NCBI GenBank assembly: GCA_025352365.1
Contig: JANXTO010000343.1
Coordinates: forward strand, 1 to 59,026
Source of the DNA: Undibacterium sp.
GTDB lineage: Bacteria > Pseudomonadota > Gammaproteobacteria > Burkholderiales > Burkholderiaceae_D
Reading direction: 5' to 3'
Length of the DNA: 59,026 nucleotides
Every line of letters begins with the position of its first letter. The first letter of the stretch is position 1. Below the pieces are notes generated by a model that saw only the letters and a list, made by a program, of their open reading frames with translations, had not been told where the DNA came from and made no database searches. The translations under genes were made by a program, and so were the position numbers. Shown here one piece after another: positions 10,284 through 19,598 of the stretch.

Positions 10284-11759
10284 TTATCGCTTGAATGGGA
10301 GCCATAAATATAATTGAACGACATCTTGAGGACTTTGTGCCAGACGTAAATCACCGCCGTGTGCTTTGGCAATCTCTAACGCCAGACTCAAGCCCAAACC
10401 ATTACCCTCGATTTTGCGATTGTGTGCAGCATCGCCACGATAAAAACGGTCAAAAAAACGTGCCCGGTCGTTCATATTGATGTTGTAGCTAGTATTGCTG
10501 ATGAGGATAGTGACGCCTTTTTTTTCGCTAATACTTTGGATGGTGATATGACCTTTCGCAGGGCAGTAACGTACCGCGTTGCTGATGAGATTATTTAAAA
10601 GCTGTTGCAGCAACAAGATGTCACCATAGATCACTTGCTGTTTGGCGATGTTGCTCCTTAGAGTCTGATTATTAATGAGCATCTGTGCATCGACGACCAA
10701 TTCATTGAGTAGTTCGCTGAGGTCAATACGCGTTGTGTGTAGAGCGAGTTTACCTGCATCCGCATGCGACAATAACAATAGCTTTCGAGTGATCGCAGTG
10801 AGTCTGCTGACTTCGTCCAGCATCTCAGTTAAGTCGGTTTGGATAACGTGATTGTCTGATTTGTTGAGCATTTGTTCTATCTTGCCTTGCAAAATAGTGA
10901 GTGGTGTCCGGAGCTCGTGAGCAGCATCACCGGAGAAACGTGAGGCCTGATGGAAACTCACATCTAGGCGCTGGAGCATGGTGTTGTAGGTATCAATCAA
11001 TTCTCTAAATTCTTTATCCTCGCCCTCATTGGGTAATCGTTGGTGAAGGTCCTTTTGCGTCAGGGTTTTCATCGCATTGCGTAAACGGTTGACCGGTCGC
11101 ATAGTCAGGCTGGCAAGTAACCAAGCGCCAAGTGCAGTCAAGATAAGTGCCAGCGGTACCACTAGCCATAATGCACGCTTGAGTCCTGCTTGCAGCTCCG
11201 ATGTTGTAGCGGCTAAATCGACACCAAGAAAGCCTCTGCCACGTGGGGTCGTGAATGTCGTGGCACGCCATTGCTTGTCCTGGACAGTGAGCGTGCTGAC
11301 CGCGCATTTACCACGCGGCGCCCGCTCTAATGGGGAAGCCTCGGTGCGATTATCCAGATGCGCTTCAGGCCTATGCTCATCTCGCAACTGTCTGTTTGGA
11401 TCGGGCAAGGCGCGAAATGGTACCGACTTCCAGTTCAATTGATCGATATTGATATCGTCTTGCCAGTAAGTAGATTTGACCTCTGGCATACCCACTTCTG
11501 AGGTGTAGCGAAAGAGTAGTTGCTTATTGGAGTCGAGACGCAATTTAGTGACGATATCTGACTCAAGACTAGCCGCATCGTTTCGAATAAACGGTTGTGT
11601 GGTGAAGCGTTGTGTCTCCAGGCAAAGCCGCTCGTCTAATCGATCTACTTCATTTTTCATCAGACTAGACCAGGCTAACGCCAGTACGACGGTTAGCGCG
11701 GTCAAGACAATGCTCACGGCAATGATAAATAATCGGGTTCTGAAGGAAATCATGAGCAA
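10284..11759 (-). CDS. CusS-like sensor histidine kinase
   Basis: HAMP region, FSGDAAHELRTPLTILQGKIE H-box, NLISNAVRYCP and GNGLGLSLALEIAKAHGG ATPase boxes. Confidence 0.88.
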   Translation of the reverse strand: MLMISFRTRLFIIAVSIVLTALTVVLALAWSSLMKNEVDRLDERLCLETQRFTTQPFIRNDAASLESDIVTKLRLDSNKQLLFRYTSEVGMPEVKSTYWQDDINIDQLNWKSVPFRALPDPNRQLRDEHRPEAHLDNRTEASPLERAPRGKCAVSTLTVQDKQWRATTFTTPRGRGFLGVDLAATTSELQAGLKRALWLVVPLALILTALGAWLLASLTMRPVNRLRNAMKTLTQKDLHQRLPNEGEDKEFRELIDTYNTMLQRLDVSFHQASRFSGDAAHELRTPLTILQGKIEQMLNKSDNHVIQTDLTEMLDEVSRLTAITRKLLLLSHADAGKLALHTTRIDLSELLNELVVDAQMLINNQTLRSNIAKQQVIYGDILLLQQLLNNLISNAVRYCPAKGHITIQSISEKKGVTILISNTSYNINMNDRARFFDRFYRGDAAHNRKIEGNGLGLSLALEIAKAHGGDLRLAQSPQDVVQLYLWLPFKR

Positions 11760-11763
11760 CTTC

Positions 11764-12450
11764 TTAAGGCTCGAGTCTGAAACGATAACCAGTGCCTCGC
11801 ACTGACTCTATAGGGGACGGGGCATCGGTACTAACTTCGATTGATCCGATTTTGCTTCGTATACGTTTGATGCAGACATCCACCACGTTAGTGCTAGGAT
11901 CAAAATCATAGCCCCAAACATGCTCAAGAATTTGACCACGAGTAAATACCTGTCCAGCCGAGCGCATCAGGTATTCAAGCAGACTAAATTCTCGCGTGGT
12001 GAGTTCTATCGTGTGTCCGCTAGAGCTAGCTTGCCGTGTGATGCGGTCAAGCTTTAGTTTGCCCACTTGTAGCAGGTTTTGTCTATCTCCGGCAAGCCGT
12101 CGTTGCAGAACATGTATGCGAGCGACTAATTCCTCGACAAAAAATGGCTTGGCAAGATAATCATCTGCACCAAGGTTGAGCCCCGTTATGCGATCCCCCA
12201 ATTCATTGCGCGCCGTCAGTAAAATGATAGGCGTTGCCACGCCCGAGCTACGCAATTCCTTCAAAATAGAGAGACCGTCTCGGCCTGGTAGCATGATATC
12301 GAGGATGATGACGGCATATTGACCTTTACTAGCCAGTTCAAAACCTACATTGCCGTTATTGCAGTGCTCAACATTAAAGTCGCGTTCTTTTAGACCGATG
12401 GATACAAAGTCGGTTATTTTTTGTTCATCCTCTATGAGCAAGACTTTCAT
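11764..12450 (-). CDS. CusR/OmpR-family response regulator
   Basis: MKVLLIEDEQKITDFVSIGLKERDFNV... receiver plus winged helix (TREFSLLEYLMRSAGQVFTRGQILEHVWGYDFDPSTNVVDVCIKRIRSKI). Confidence 0.92.
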   Translation of the reverse strand: MKVLLIEDEQKITDFVSIGLKERDFNVEHCNNGNVGFELASKGQYAVIILDIMLPGRDGLSILKELRSSGVATPIILLTARNELGDRITGLNLGADDYLAKPFFVEELVARIHVLQRRLAGDRQNLLQVGKLKLDRITRQASSSGHTIELTTREFSLLEYLMRSAGQVFTRGQILEHVWGYDFDPSTNVVDVCIKRIRSKIGSIEVSTDAPSPIESVRGTGYRFRLEP

Positions 12451-12513
12451 GCGAGCTTTCGTACAGCAGTAGTCACAAATATCACAAACATCAAAAACGG
12501 TTTTCCAGACTAT

Positions 12514-12909
12514 TTACTTGGCGGTCGGTGAGCCTGGTTTTGGCGCATTGGGCGGCGAGTTCGTGCGCTCTCCACCCGGCGCTGCGCCAGCTGGACGCGG
12601 GTCTAGTGCTTCCAGTTTTTTGGGGTCAAATCCGGCAGCACGCAGTGCGTCTCCTCTTGCAGAGCCCGGTTGGATACCTGCTTCGCGCAAGTTGCGTTTG
12701 ATCGCTTTTGCGTCGTCAACGCTGAGACTATTTGGTTTGTAGGCTGACAGTATCTCCTTCATCTTTGCTAGCTGTGCCGGAGTTAATGCCCCTTGTGTTT
12801 GAGCTGGTGGCATATTTGCACCAGGCTTAGCAGGCTGTGTATTCTGACTTTGTGCAGCTTGGATGATAGAAATGCAAAGGATAAAAATGACGACGATTCG
12901 TAATGGCAT
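12514..12909 (-). CDS. Small secreted Pro-rich protein of unknown function
   Basis: 131 aa, signal peptide; first gene of the TCS transcription unit; MKEILSAYKPNSLSVDDAKAIKRNLREAGIQPG...AAGFDPKKLEALDPRP. Confidence 0.7.
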   Translation of the reverse strand: MPLRIVVIFILCISIIQAAQSQNTQPAKPGANMPPAQTQGALTPAQLAKMKEILSAYKPNSLSVDDAKAIKRNLREAGIQPGSARGDALRAAGFDPKKLEALDPRPAGAAPGGERTNSPPNAPKPGSPTAK

Positions 12910-12978
12910 GATGGGCTTTCCGCGGTTGTTGTACAGGTATTTGGAAAATACATTTTACAACTTGGCTTACATCAAACT

Positions 12979-12994
12979 ATGACAATGTTGTCAT
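12979..12994. promoter_or_regulatory. CusR/CopR-like box upstream of the secreted protein/TCS unit
   Basis: ATGACAATGTTGTCAT = ATGACAA-NN-TTGTCAT, matching the CusR box core. Confidence 0.7.
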
Positions 12995-13199
12995 TGAGCG
13001 CTATGCAAAGCGTATGACTTGAGACCGAGTATCGAATAAGAATGAAGTCTTTTGAAACATCATTCTTTGTAAGCGCAATGTGTACACTCGTGCAAAAAAT
13101 TACTTAGAATTGATTTAGATTAGTAGGCGTTGAGAGGCTCATAAAAATCAGCCCCTCATAGCCATCACATTAACAAGCTTTCGCACACATTATCAAAGA

Positions 13200-14336
13200 T
13201 TAGCAAACGCTATGCATCCAGCCGTGCATATCTTCCGCGGTACCGTGCTGTAGCGCCAGCAGAGCTTCACGCAATGCCATAGTGACTTTGCCGTTTTCAC
13301 CTTGGTTGATTTGCATCTCAAAATTCTTTGCTTTGACATGGCCGACTGGTGTGATAACGGCGGCGGTACCGCAGGCGAATACTTCTGTCATCCGCCCTGA
13401 AGCGATGTCGTCGCGCCATTGCTGCACGGTGAGTTTTCGTTCTTCGGTTTCATAACCCAGATCTTTGGCCATTTCCAGCAAGCTGCGACGGGTGATGCCG
13501 GATAGCAGCGTGCCAGTGAGTTCTGGCGTAATGAGGCGAGTTTTTCCTGCTTCTTCGTAGACAAAGAATAGGTTCATCCCACCCATTTCTTCTATGTATT
13601 CACGGTTCACGGCATCCAGCCATACCACTTGGTCGCAGCCTTTTTCTAACGCTTGCGCTTGCGCTACCAAGCTGGCGGCATAGTTGCCTGCGCATTTTGC
13701 TTCGCCAGTACCGCCCGGTGCTGCACGGACAAAATCTTCGCTGATCCACACCGTCACTGGTTTAACGCCTTGAGGGAAGTAGGCGCCGGCGGGGGAGGCA
13801 AATAAGACGAACAGATATTCGCTGGCAGGGCGCACACCCAAAAACGGATCAGTGGCAAACATCAGTGGTCGCAGGTACAGACTTTCTCCCACATTCTTGG
13901 GTACCCAGGCTTTATCCATGGTGATTAAAGCATCTGCTGCTTGCATGAATATATCTCCAGGCAAATCCGGCATTGCCAGCCGCTGTGCGCTGCGGTTAAA
14001 GCGTGCGCTGTTGGCATCTGGACGGAAGGTTTTGACGCTACCATCCGGCTGGCTGAATGCTTTAAAGCCTTCAAAAATGGCCTGACCATAATGCAGCGCA
14101 GATGCCGCAGGGTCAAGGCTTAGAGGGCCATAGGCTTTTAGTTCACCTTGCTGCCATGCGCCATTACGATACGGAATGACCACCATATGATCTGTAAAAA
14201 TCCGGCCAAAACTCGGGTTCGTCATGCGTTCGGCACGTTGGGCATCGCTCAACGGATGATCGGAAGGGGTTACTAAAAGAGTCGGCGTGGAGGCGATCAT
14301 AATTATCTTTGAAGTCAATGTGTGGTGGGCGATCAA
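13200..14336 (-). CDS. ilvE: Branched-chain amino acid aminotransferase (likely start 14300)
   Basis: 378 aa; HYGQAIFEGFKAF and EEMGGMNLFFVYE motifs. Confidence 0.94.
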   Translation of the reverse strand: MIAHHTLTSKIIMIASTPTLLVTPSDHPLSDAQRAERMTNPSFGRIFTDHMVVIPYRNGAWQQGELKAYGPLSLDPAASALHYGQAIFEGFKAFSQPDGSVKTFRPDANSARFNRSAQRLAMPDLPGDIFMQAADALITMDKAWVPKNVGESLYLRPLMFATDPFLGVRPASEYLFVLFASPAGAYFPQGVKPVTVWISEDFVRAAPGGTGEAKCAGNYAASLVAQAQALEKGCDQVVWLDAVNREYIEEMGGMNLFFVYEEAGKTRLITPELTGTLLSGITRRSLLEMAKDLGYETEERKLTVQQWRDDIASGRMTEVFACGTAAVITPVGHVKAKNFEMQINQGENGKVTMALREALLALQHGTAEDMHGWMHSVC

Positions 14337-14586
14337 AATCTGGAGTAAGTCTTGATCAATTAATTTTAGCCTTATTTTGCGACTAGGTTAAGTTTTGCGC
14401 TAAAGATGTTAATTGTTGACTGGTCAGATGGAACTAAGCACAAGCGCCGTGTGAATTTTTTTAGACCATCATAGGCGGCGATTTTTAAGCGTCAAATGAT
14501 CATTTAGTACTTGAGCAAAATCGTCCACAGCTACGTTATCCTCGTCGCTAGGGCAAATTTCAGCAGGTTCTAAAAGTAGGGAAATT

Positions 14587-14670
14587 CATATACTCCCCAT
14601 TTTATTTTATAAATGTGCCTTATCGTCCAATGATTATAAGGACAATCTACATATACAGGATGAGAGTATG
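14587..14670 (+). repeat. 85-bp dispersed repeat, copy A
   Basis: CATATACTCCCCATTTTATTTTATAAATGTGCCTTATCGTCCAATGATTATAAGGACAATC...GAGAGTATG. Confidence 0.85.
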
Positions 14671-14728
14671 TTTATCAATTGATTGGTGATCGATGAAGAT
14701 AACGTCGCTTTACCCTGAAGCTTCCTAC

Positions 14729-16123
14729 TTAAAACAGGGTTTTAGGGAACCGCACGTCTACTTGCAAACCACTTGCATTGTCGGGCGTTTTTAAATCAAT
14801 TGTCGCGTTTAAAGAATCACTAATCTCTTTAACGATCGCCAATCCCAAACCAGAGCTATTGGGTTTGCTGTCATCTAGGCGATAAAATCGCTCAAAGACT
14901 TTTTTTTGCTCCAATGCCGGAATGCCGACACCGTTATCAACGACGCTCATTAGAACGGAGTTTTTTTCTTGCTGTAACGACACGGTGATCATGCCCTCGG
15001 TCGCCATGTGTTGTATCGCATTGTCGATCAGATTAGATACCAGCTCGCGTAGCAGATTCGGTGGGCCGACGACACTCGCCGTTTCGTCTAGGATATCGAT
15101 TCCTAGCTCAATATTTTTTTGTTGTGCTAATGGTGCTAGTTCTTCCATCACGCTTTGAATAATGTTCGCCAGAGCGATAGAACTGGTGGGTCCTAGTGCA
15201 TGACGATTTTGTTCAACTGCCGCTAATACCAGTAGCTGATTGATGACTTTAGTACCTTGCAATATCGTTTTTTGGATTGCATTCAGCACTTCTTTTTGTG
15301 TTTGATCAAGCTGACTATTCCGGTGCCCAAAATTAATTTGCGAGGTGATAATCGCAAAAGATGTTCGCAATTGATGAGCGGTATTAGCGACGAACTGTTC
15401 GTATGAGGTTAAGGTTTTATCTAAGCGTGCGACGTAATCGTTCATCGCAAAAATTACTGGTCTAATTTCTGTCAATGCTTTTTTCTCATCTAATTTTTCT
15501 AGCGACCCTGGTTGTCGCTGCAAAAGTGTTTCACCAAACTGAATTAGGGGACTCAGCGTCCAGCGGAAGGCAATAAATAATCCGATGATGACAATGGATA
15601 AAAGAAGTAAGTGCTCTCTGATCGTCAATAAAAATAAATCTTTTTTAAATGCCGCGTGGCCACGTAAGGTTTGTGCAACCTGTGTAATGGCATAGTCGCC
15701 TGATGCGGTACTGGGTAAGGCGTGTGCATAAACGATGACACGTACAGGTTCACCCCGGATGGTTGAGAGAAAATATTTTTCTTGTTCTAATTGTAGTGGT
15801 GCGGTGTAAGTCGTTAGCTCTTCATCACCGGCAATCAGTAGCCCTTTTTTGCTGCGTACCGAGTAAAACACGCGATCTCTATACTTGCTGGCAAACAGTT
15901 CAAAAGCCGCTGGCGGAACACTAATTTCATAACTGCCGTCGATTTTAGCCAGTTGCTCCGAAATGATATTAGCGCCACCTTTGAGCAATTGTTCTTGTAC
16001 CAGCGTCGCAATCGTATCGGTGTTGTTGTAGGTCACAAACAGGTCGATGGTAGAAATGAATACCGTGGGTAAAAACACCCATAGTATCAATCGGCTTTTT
16101 AAACTTTTAAGTGGTTGCAACAT
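14729..16123 (-). CDS. TctE-like sensor histidine kinase (2CSK_N-type sensor)
   Basis: TctE-like N-terminal periplasmic domain, FVANTAHQLRTSFAIITSQ H-box, SSGLGLAIVKEI. Confidence 0.85.
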   Translation of the reverse strand: MLQPLKSLKSRLILWVFLPTVFISTIDLFVTYNNTDTIATLVQEQLLKGGANIISEQLAKIDGSYEISVPPAAFELFASKYRDRVFYSVRSKKGLLIAGDEELTTYTAPLQLEQEKYFLSTIRGEPVRVIVYAHALPSTASGDYAITQVAQTLRGHAAFKKDLFLLTIREHLLLLSIVIIGLFIAFRWTLSPLIQFGETLLQRQPGSLEKLDEKKALTEIRPVIFAMNDYVARLDKTLTSYEQFVANTAHQLRTSFAIITSQINFGHRNSQLDQTQKEVLNAIQKTILQGTKVINQLLVLAAVEQNRHALGPTSSIALANIIQSVMEELAPLAQQKNIELGIDILDETASVVGPPNLLRELVSNLIDNAIQHMATEGMITVSLQQEKNSVLMSVVDNGVGIPALEQKKVFERFYRLDDSKPNSSGLGLAIVKEISDSLNATIDLKTPDNASGLQVDVRFPKTLF

Positions 16124-16781
16124 AGGTCAGCATATATCCGAGACCGCGCAAGGTAATAATTTGCGCGCCAGAGCCTTCAATTTTTTTACGCAATCGGACA
16201 ATATAAATTTCTAAGGCTTTTGGTGAGACAGTATCGTCTAATGTAAAAAGCCCATCCGCCAATTCTTTCTTAGAAACGGTTTTTCCAGTTTGTCGTATTA
16301 ACGCTTCTAGTACGGCATATTCTCTCGGCGTCAAATTTATATCTTCTCCATGGCTGCTAAATTTTTTTGAATTACTGTCATAGCTGAGTGCGCCACATAC
16401 CACGATGGGATTGGCTTTGCCGCTAGCACGACGTAACAAAGAACGCAGTCGTGCCTCTAGTTCCTGGATGTCAAATGGCTTGGCGAGATAATCATCTGCG
16501 CCTAAATTTAAATTCTCAATAATGTCGTTTAAGGTGTCGAGCGCGCTGATGATGAGAACCGGAACTTGATTATTTTTATGCCGTAATTGTTTTAAGACGG
16601 TTTGTCCTTTGATCCCCGGCAGCGTCAGATCCAGCAAGATCGCATCATAGTTTTGCGTTAGCAACAGATGTGCTGCTTCTTCACCTGTGAACGCTTGTTC
16701 CACCGCATAACCGGATTGTGCCAATAGCCGCGATAGCCAGGAAGATAGCTCACGATTGTCTTCTACTAAAAGTAATTTCAT
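16107..16781 (-). CDS. TctD-like OmpR-family response regulator
   Basis: MKLLLVEDNRELSSWLSRLLAQSGYAV...; overlaps the kinase gene. Confidence 0.9.
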   Translation of the reverse strand: MKLLLVEDNRELSSWLSRLLAQSGYAVEQAFTGEEAAHLLLTQNYDAILLDLTLPGIKGQTVLKQLRHKNNQVPVLIISALDTLNDIIENLNLGADDYLAKPFDIQELEARLRSLLRRASGKANPIVVCGALSYDSNSKKFSSHGEDINLTPREYAVLEALIRQTGKTVSKKELADGLFTLDDTVSPKALEIYIVRLRKKIEGSGAQIITLRGLGYMLTYVATT

Positions 16782-16892
16782 AGCCCTAAGGCTAAATCAT
16801 TTTCTTCTGGGCTTGTTCTCCTTCGCGTAGTCCGTTTCGTATCGCGTGTCATTTTCTCCACAAAGTTTTCATTGAAGGCAAGTAGAAGGCAT

Positions 16893-16912
16893 TGGCCAAT
16901 TACATTTGGCCA
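16893..16912. promoter_or_regulatory. Palindrome in TCS/porin divergent promoter region
   Basis: TGGCCAA-TTACAT-TTGGCCA perfect 7 bp arms. Confidence 0.4.
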
Positions 16913-16979
16913 CGTAGGCTCACTCAGCTAAAAAATAAGTAGCAGTGGGATACAACTTAAAAATAACCAGGAGACAAGA

Positions 16980-18317
16980 ATGAAAAAGAAACTTATGGCG
17001 CTCGCCATTTGTGGTGTAGTTGCGGGCGCTCTTCAAACTCAAGCCCAGGCGCAAACAGTTCCAGAACTTCAGCAAGCACTGCTTCAAGCCCAAAAAGCAG
17101 CGGCTGATGCGCAAAAATCTGCCCAACAAGCACAAGACGCCTTAGCACAAATTCAGCAAGCAATGGCAGCGGCAAAAGAGTCCAAAGCAACAGCACAAAC
17201 ATCCTCGGGTTCTGGCAATGTGACTCAGCCACCGGGTGAAGGTTTAATCTATAAAAATAGCGGTGATTCAGTTCGTTTGTATGGCTTGATTGATCTGAGC
17301 TTAAGCAATAAAACCAATGCCGATAAAACAGGCAACACTCAAAATGATATGTCGGTCGCTTGGTTTAGTGGTAACCGTTGGGGTATTGAGGGCGAGCATG
17401 CCTTGAAAGATACCGATGGACTGAAAGCGATCTTCAAATTAGAAAGCGAATATGAACTCCCTACCGGCAACATGGACACACCTGGTGTGTTATTCAACCG
17501 TGACGCATGGTTGGGTATGCAAAGCGATACTCTCGGTAAGCTGACACTGGGTCGCCAAAATACTGTCGCACGTGAATTCTCTAAAATTTATGGCGACCCT
17601 TACGGTACCGCCAATGTAACGCTCGATGAAGGCGGTTACAGCAATAATAATAATTTCAAACAGCTCATTTTTTATTCCGGTAGTGCTACAGGTACTCGTT
17701 ACGACAAAGGAATAGTTTGGAAAAAAGAGTTTGGTAACATCGTTGCAGGTGTTGGTTACCAAGTCGGTGGTGTACCGGGTGATTTTAGTGTTGGATCGAC
17801 TAAATCTTTGGGCTTGGCGTATAACGGTGGCGATGTTAATGTCTCCAGCTTCTATAACTCAGCAAATGTTAACGGCTATACGCATTCTTCTTATTCTATT
17901 GGTGGTAACTATACATTCGGTCTGGTACGCGTTAATGCTGGCTATATCAGTTATAAAGCAGATCAACCAGTTGCGATCGGTAACCGCAGTGATAAAGCTT
18001 ACACCTTGTCGGCTAAGTTCACTCCAGAAGGCAAGTTTGATTATGAGCTTGGTTGGCAGACAATGAATGCTGAAAACGCCGCTGTCAACGGTAGTGGCTA
18101 CGTCCTAAATGCGTATGCAAATACAGCCAGTGCGACTAAAACAGCGACCGGTAAACGCAAAACTTGGTATGGTTCGGCTTTTTATCACTTCGATAAACGT
18201 ACTGAACTTTATTTAGCTCTGGATCGCTTGAATACTGATGGTACTTACTTGGCATCACAAGCGAATGGATTTACGTCTCAGAACGAATATGCCATGGGTA
18301 TGCGCTTTAAGTTCTAA
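16980..18317 (+). CDS. Gram-negative porin with N-terminal coiled-coil extension
   Basis: Signal peptide; ELQQALLQAQKAAADAQKSAQQAQDALAQIQQAMAAAKES coiled coil; then SVRLYGLIDLSL... and terminal MGMRFKF. Confidence 0.88.
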   Translation: MKKKLMALAICGVVAGALQTQAQAQTVPELQQALLQAQKAAADAQKSAQQAQDALAQIQQAMAAAKESKATAQTSSGSGNVTQPPGEGLIYKNSGDSVRLYGLIDLSLSNKTNADKTGNTQNDMSVAWFSGNRWGIEGEHALKDTDGLKAIFKLESEYELPTGNMDTPGVLFNRDAWLGMQSDTLGKLTLGRQNTVAREFSKIYGDPYGTANVTLDEGGYSNNNNFKQLIFYSGSATGTRYDKGIVWKKEFGNIVAGVGYQVGGVPGDFSVGSTKSLGLAYNGGDVNVSSFYNSANVNGYTHSSYSIGGNYTFGLVRVNAGYISYKADQPVAIGNRSDKAYTLSAKFTPEGKFDYELGWQTMNAENAAVNGSGYVLNAYANTASATKTATGKRKTWYGSAFYHFDKRTELYLALDRLNTDGTYLASQANGFTSQNEYAMGMRFKF

Positions 18318-18330
18318 TAAAAATAATCTA

Positions 18331-18409
18331 GAACAAAAGCCAAAAAAAGTGTAGTGGAACAGAGCAGATTGAATATCTGTTCATGAAACGATGCAAATGG
18401 CTTTTGTTC
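18331..18409 (+). ncRNA. Nested stem-loop in porin-SBP intergenic region (3'UTR/terminator/sRNA candidate)
   Basis: Outer arms GAACAAAAGCCA/TGGCTTTTGTTC, inner arms GAACAGA/TCTGTTC (18357-18382). Confidence 0.4.
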
Positions 18410-18590
18410 ATTTATTTTTACTGATTCTTTGCACCAGATAGAATATAAAGTGACGATTATCATTTTCTGACTGGTAATACATATTCAGTTGACCTTGCAA
18501 CGACGGGAAGCAATCGTTGCAGACATGGCTTTGTCGAGTTAATGGCGACACTGCATCGAAAATACAACTCAAAAAATAACGGAGACAATC

Positions 18591-19598
18591 ATGAAAGCAG
18601 TATTAAAACCTGTACTTATACCTATAGTTGCCATGCTGATGCTGGTATTTGGCATGCAAGTCCATGCAGCTGACAAAATCACGATTATGGTTGGTGGGAT
18701 AGAGAAGCAAATCTACTTGCCGGCTAAACTTGCAGAGCAGTTAGGATATTTAAAAGAAACCGGGCTGGAGATTGAATTATTGAGCGAGCCAGCAGGTGTT
18801 AATGCAGAGACAGAAATGTTATCTGGTGCAGCGCAAGGTGTGGTGGGTTTTTACGACCACACCATCGATTTGCAAGCACGTGGAAAATTAGTGCAGTCGG
18901 TAGTCCAGTTTAGCCAGGCACCAGGTGAAGTAATTTTGGTGTCCAAGGCGTCTGCCAAAGACATTAAATCCCCCGCAGACTTTAAAGGTAAAACCTTAGG
19001 TGTTACTGGCCTTGGTTCTTCTACTAACTTTTTGACGCAATATTTGGCTGCTAAAGCCGGCGTAAAGAATAGTGAATTTACTACCTTGCCAGTTGGCGCA
19101 GGCTCCACCTTTATCGCGGCAATGGCACAAAATAAAATTGACGCTGGCATGACCACAGAGCCAACCATTTCGCGCCTGGTATCTACTGGTGCAGCCACCA
19201 TTCTGGTTGATTTGCGCTCTGTGAAAGAAACTGAGGCCGCGCTTGGCGGCACCTATCCGGCGGCTTGTCTGTATATGCCCACTGCTTGGGTGAATACGCA
19301 CAAAGATCAGGTACAAAAGCTGGCGAATGCGTTTGTTAAGACTTTGAAATACATTAAAACTCATAGCGCAAAAGAGATCGCCGAAAAAATGCCAGCGGAC
19401 TATTACGCATCTAATAAACAGATGTACATCGATGCCCTGGAAGCCAGTAAGCAGATGTTCACTCCCGATGGTGTGATGCCAGAAAATGGCCCAGCGACCG
19501 TACTCAAAGTACTGAACGGCTTTGACAAAGCAGTACAAGGCAAGACGATCAATCTGGCGAACACATTCACTAGCGAGTTTGTGAAAGCGGCAAAATAA
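18591..19598 (+). CDS. ABC transporter substrate-binding protein (NMT1/SsuA-like)
   Basis: Signal peptide; AGVNAETEMLSGAAQGVVGFYDHTIDLQARGK...DFKGKTLGVTGLGSST. Confidence 0.88.
   Translation: MKAVLKPVLIPIVAMLMLVFGMQVHAADKITIMVGGIEKQIYLPAKLAEQLGYLKETGLEIELLSEPAGVNAETEMLSGAAQGVVGFYDHTIDLQARGKLVQSVVQFSQAPGEVILVSKASAKDIKSPADFKGKTLGVTGLGSSTNFLTQYLAAKAGVKNSEFTTLPVGAGSTFIAAMAQNKIDAGMTTEPTISRLVSTGAATILVDLRSVKETEAALGGTYPAACLYMPTAWVNTHKDQVQKLANAFVKTLKYIKTHSAKEIAEKMPADYYASNKQMYIDALEASKQMFTPDGVMPENGPATVLKVLNGFDKAVQGKTINLANTFTSEFVKAAK

Noticed and set aside
11077-11442. 121 aa ORF antisense to the CusS-like kinase
   Set aside because: Shadow ORF; no RBS or motif support.
18996-19538. 180 aa ORF antisense to the ABC substrate-binding protein
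   Set aside because: Shadow ORF of a clear NMT1-type gene.
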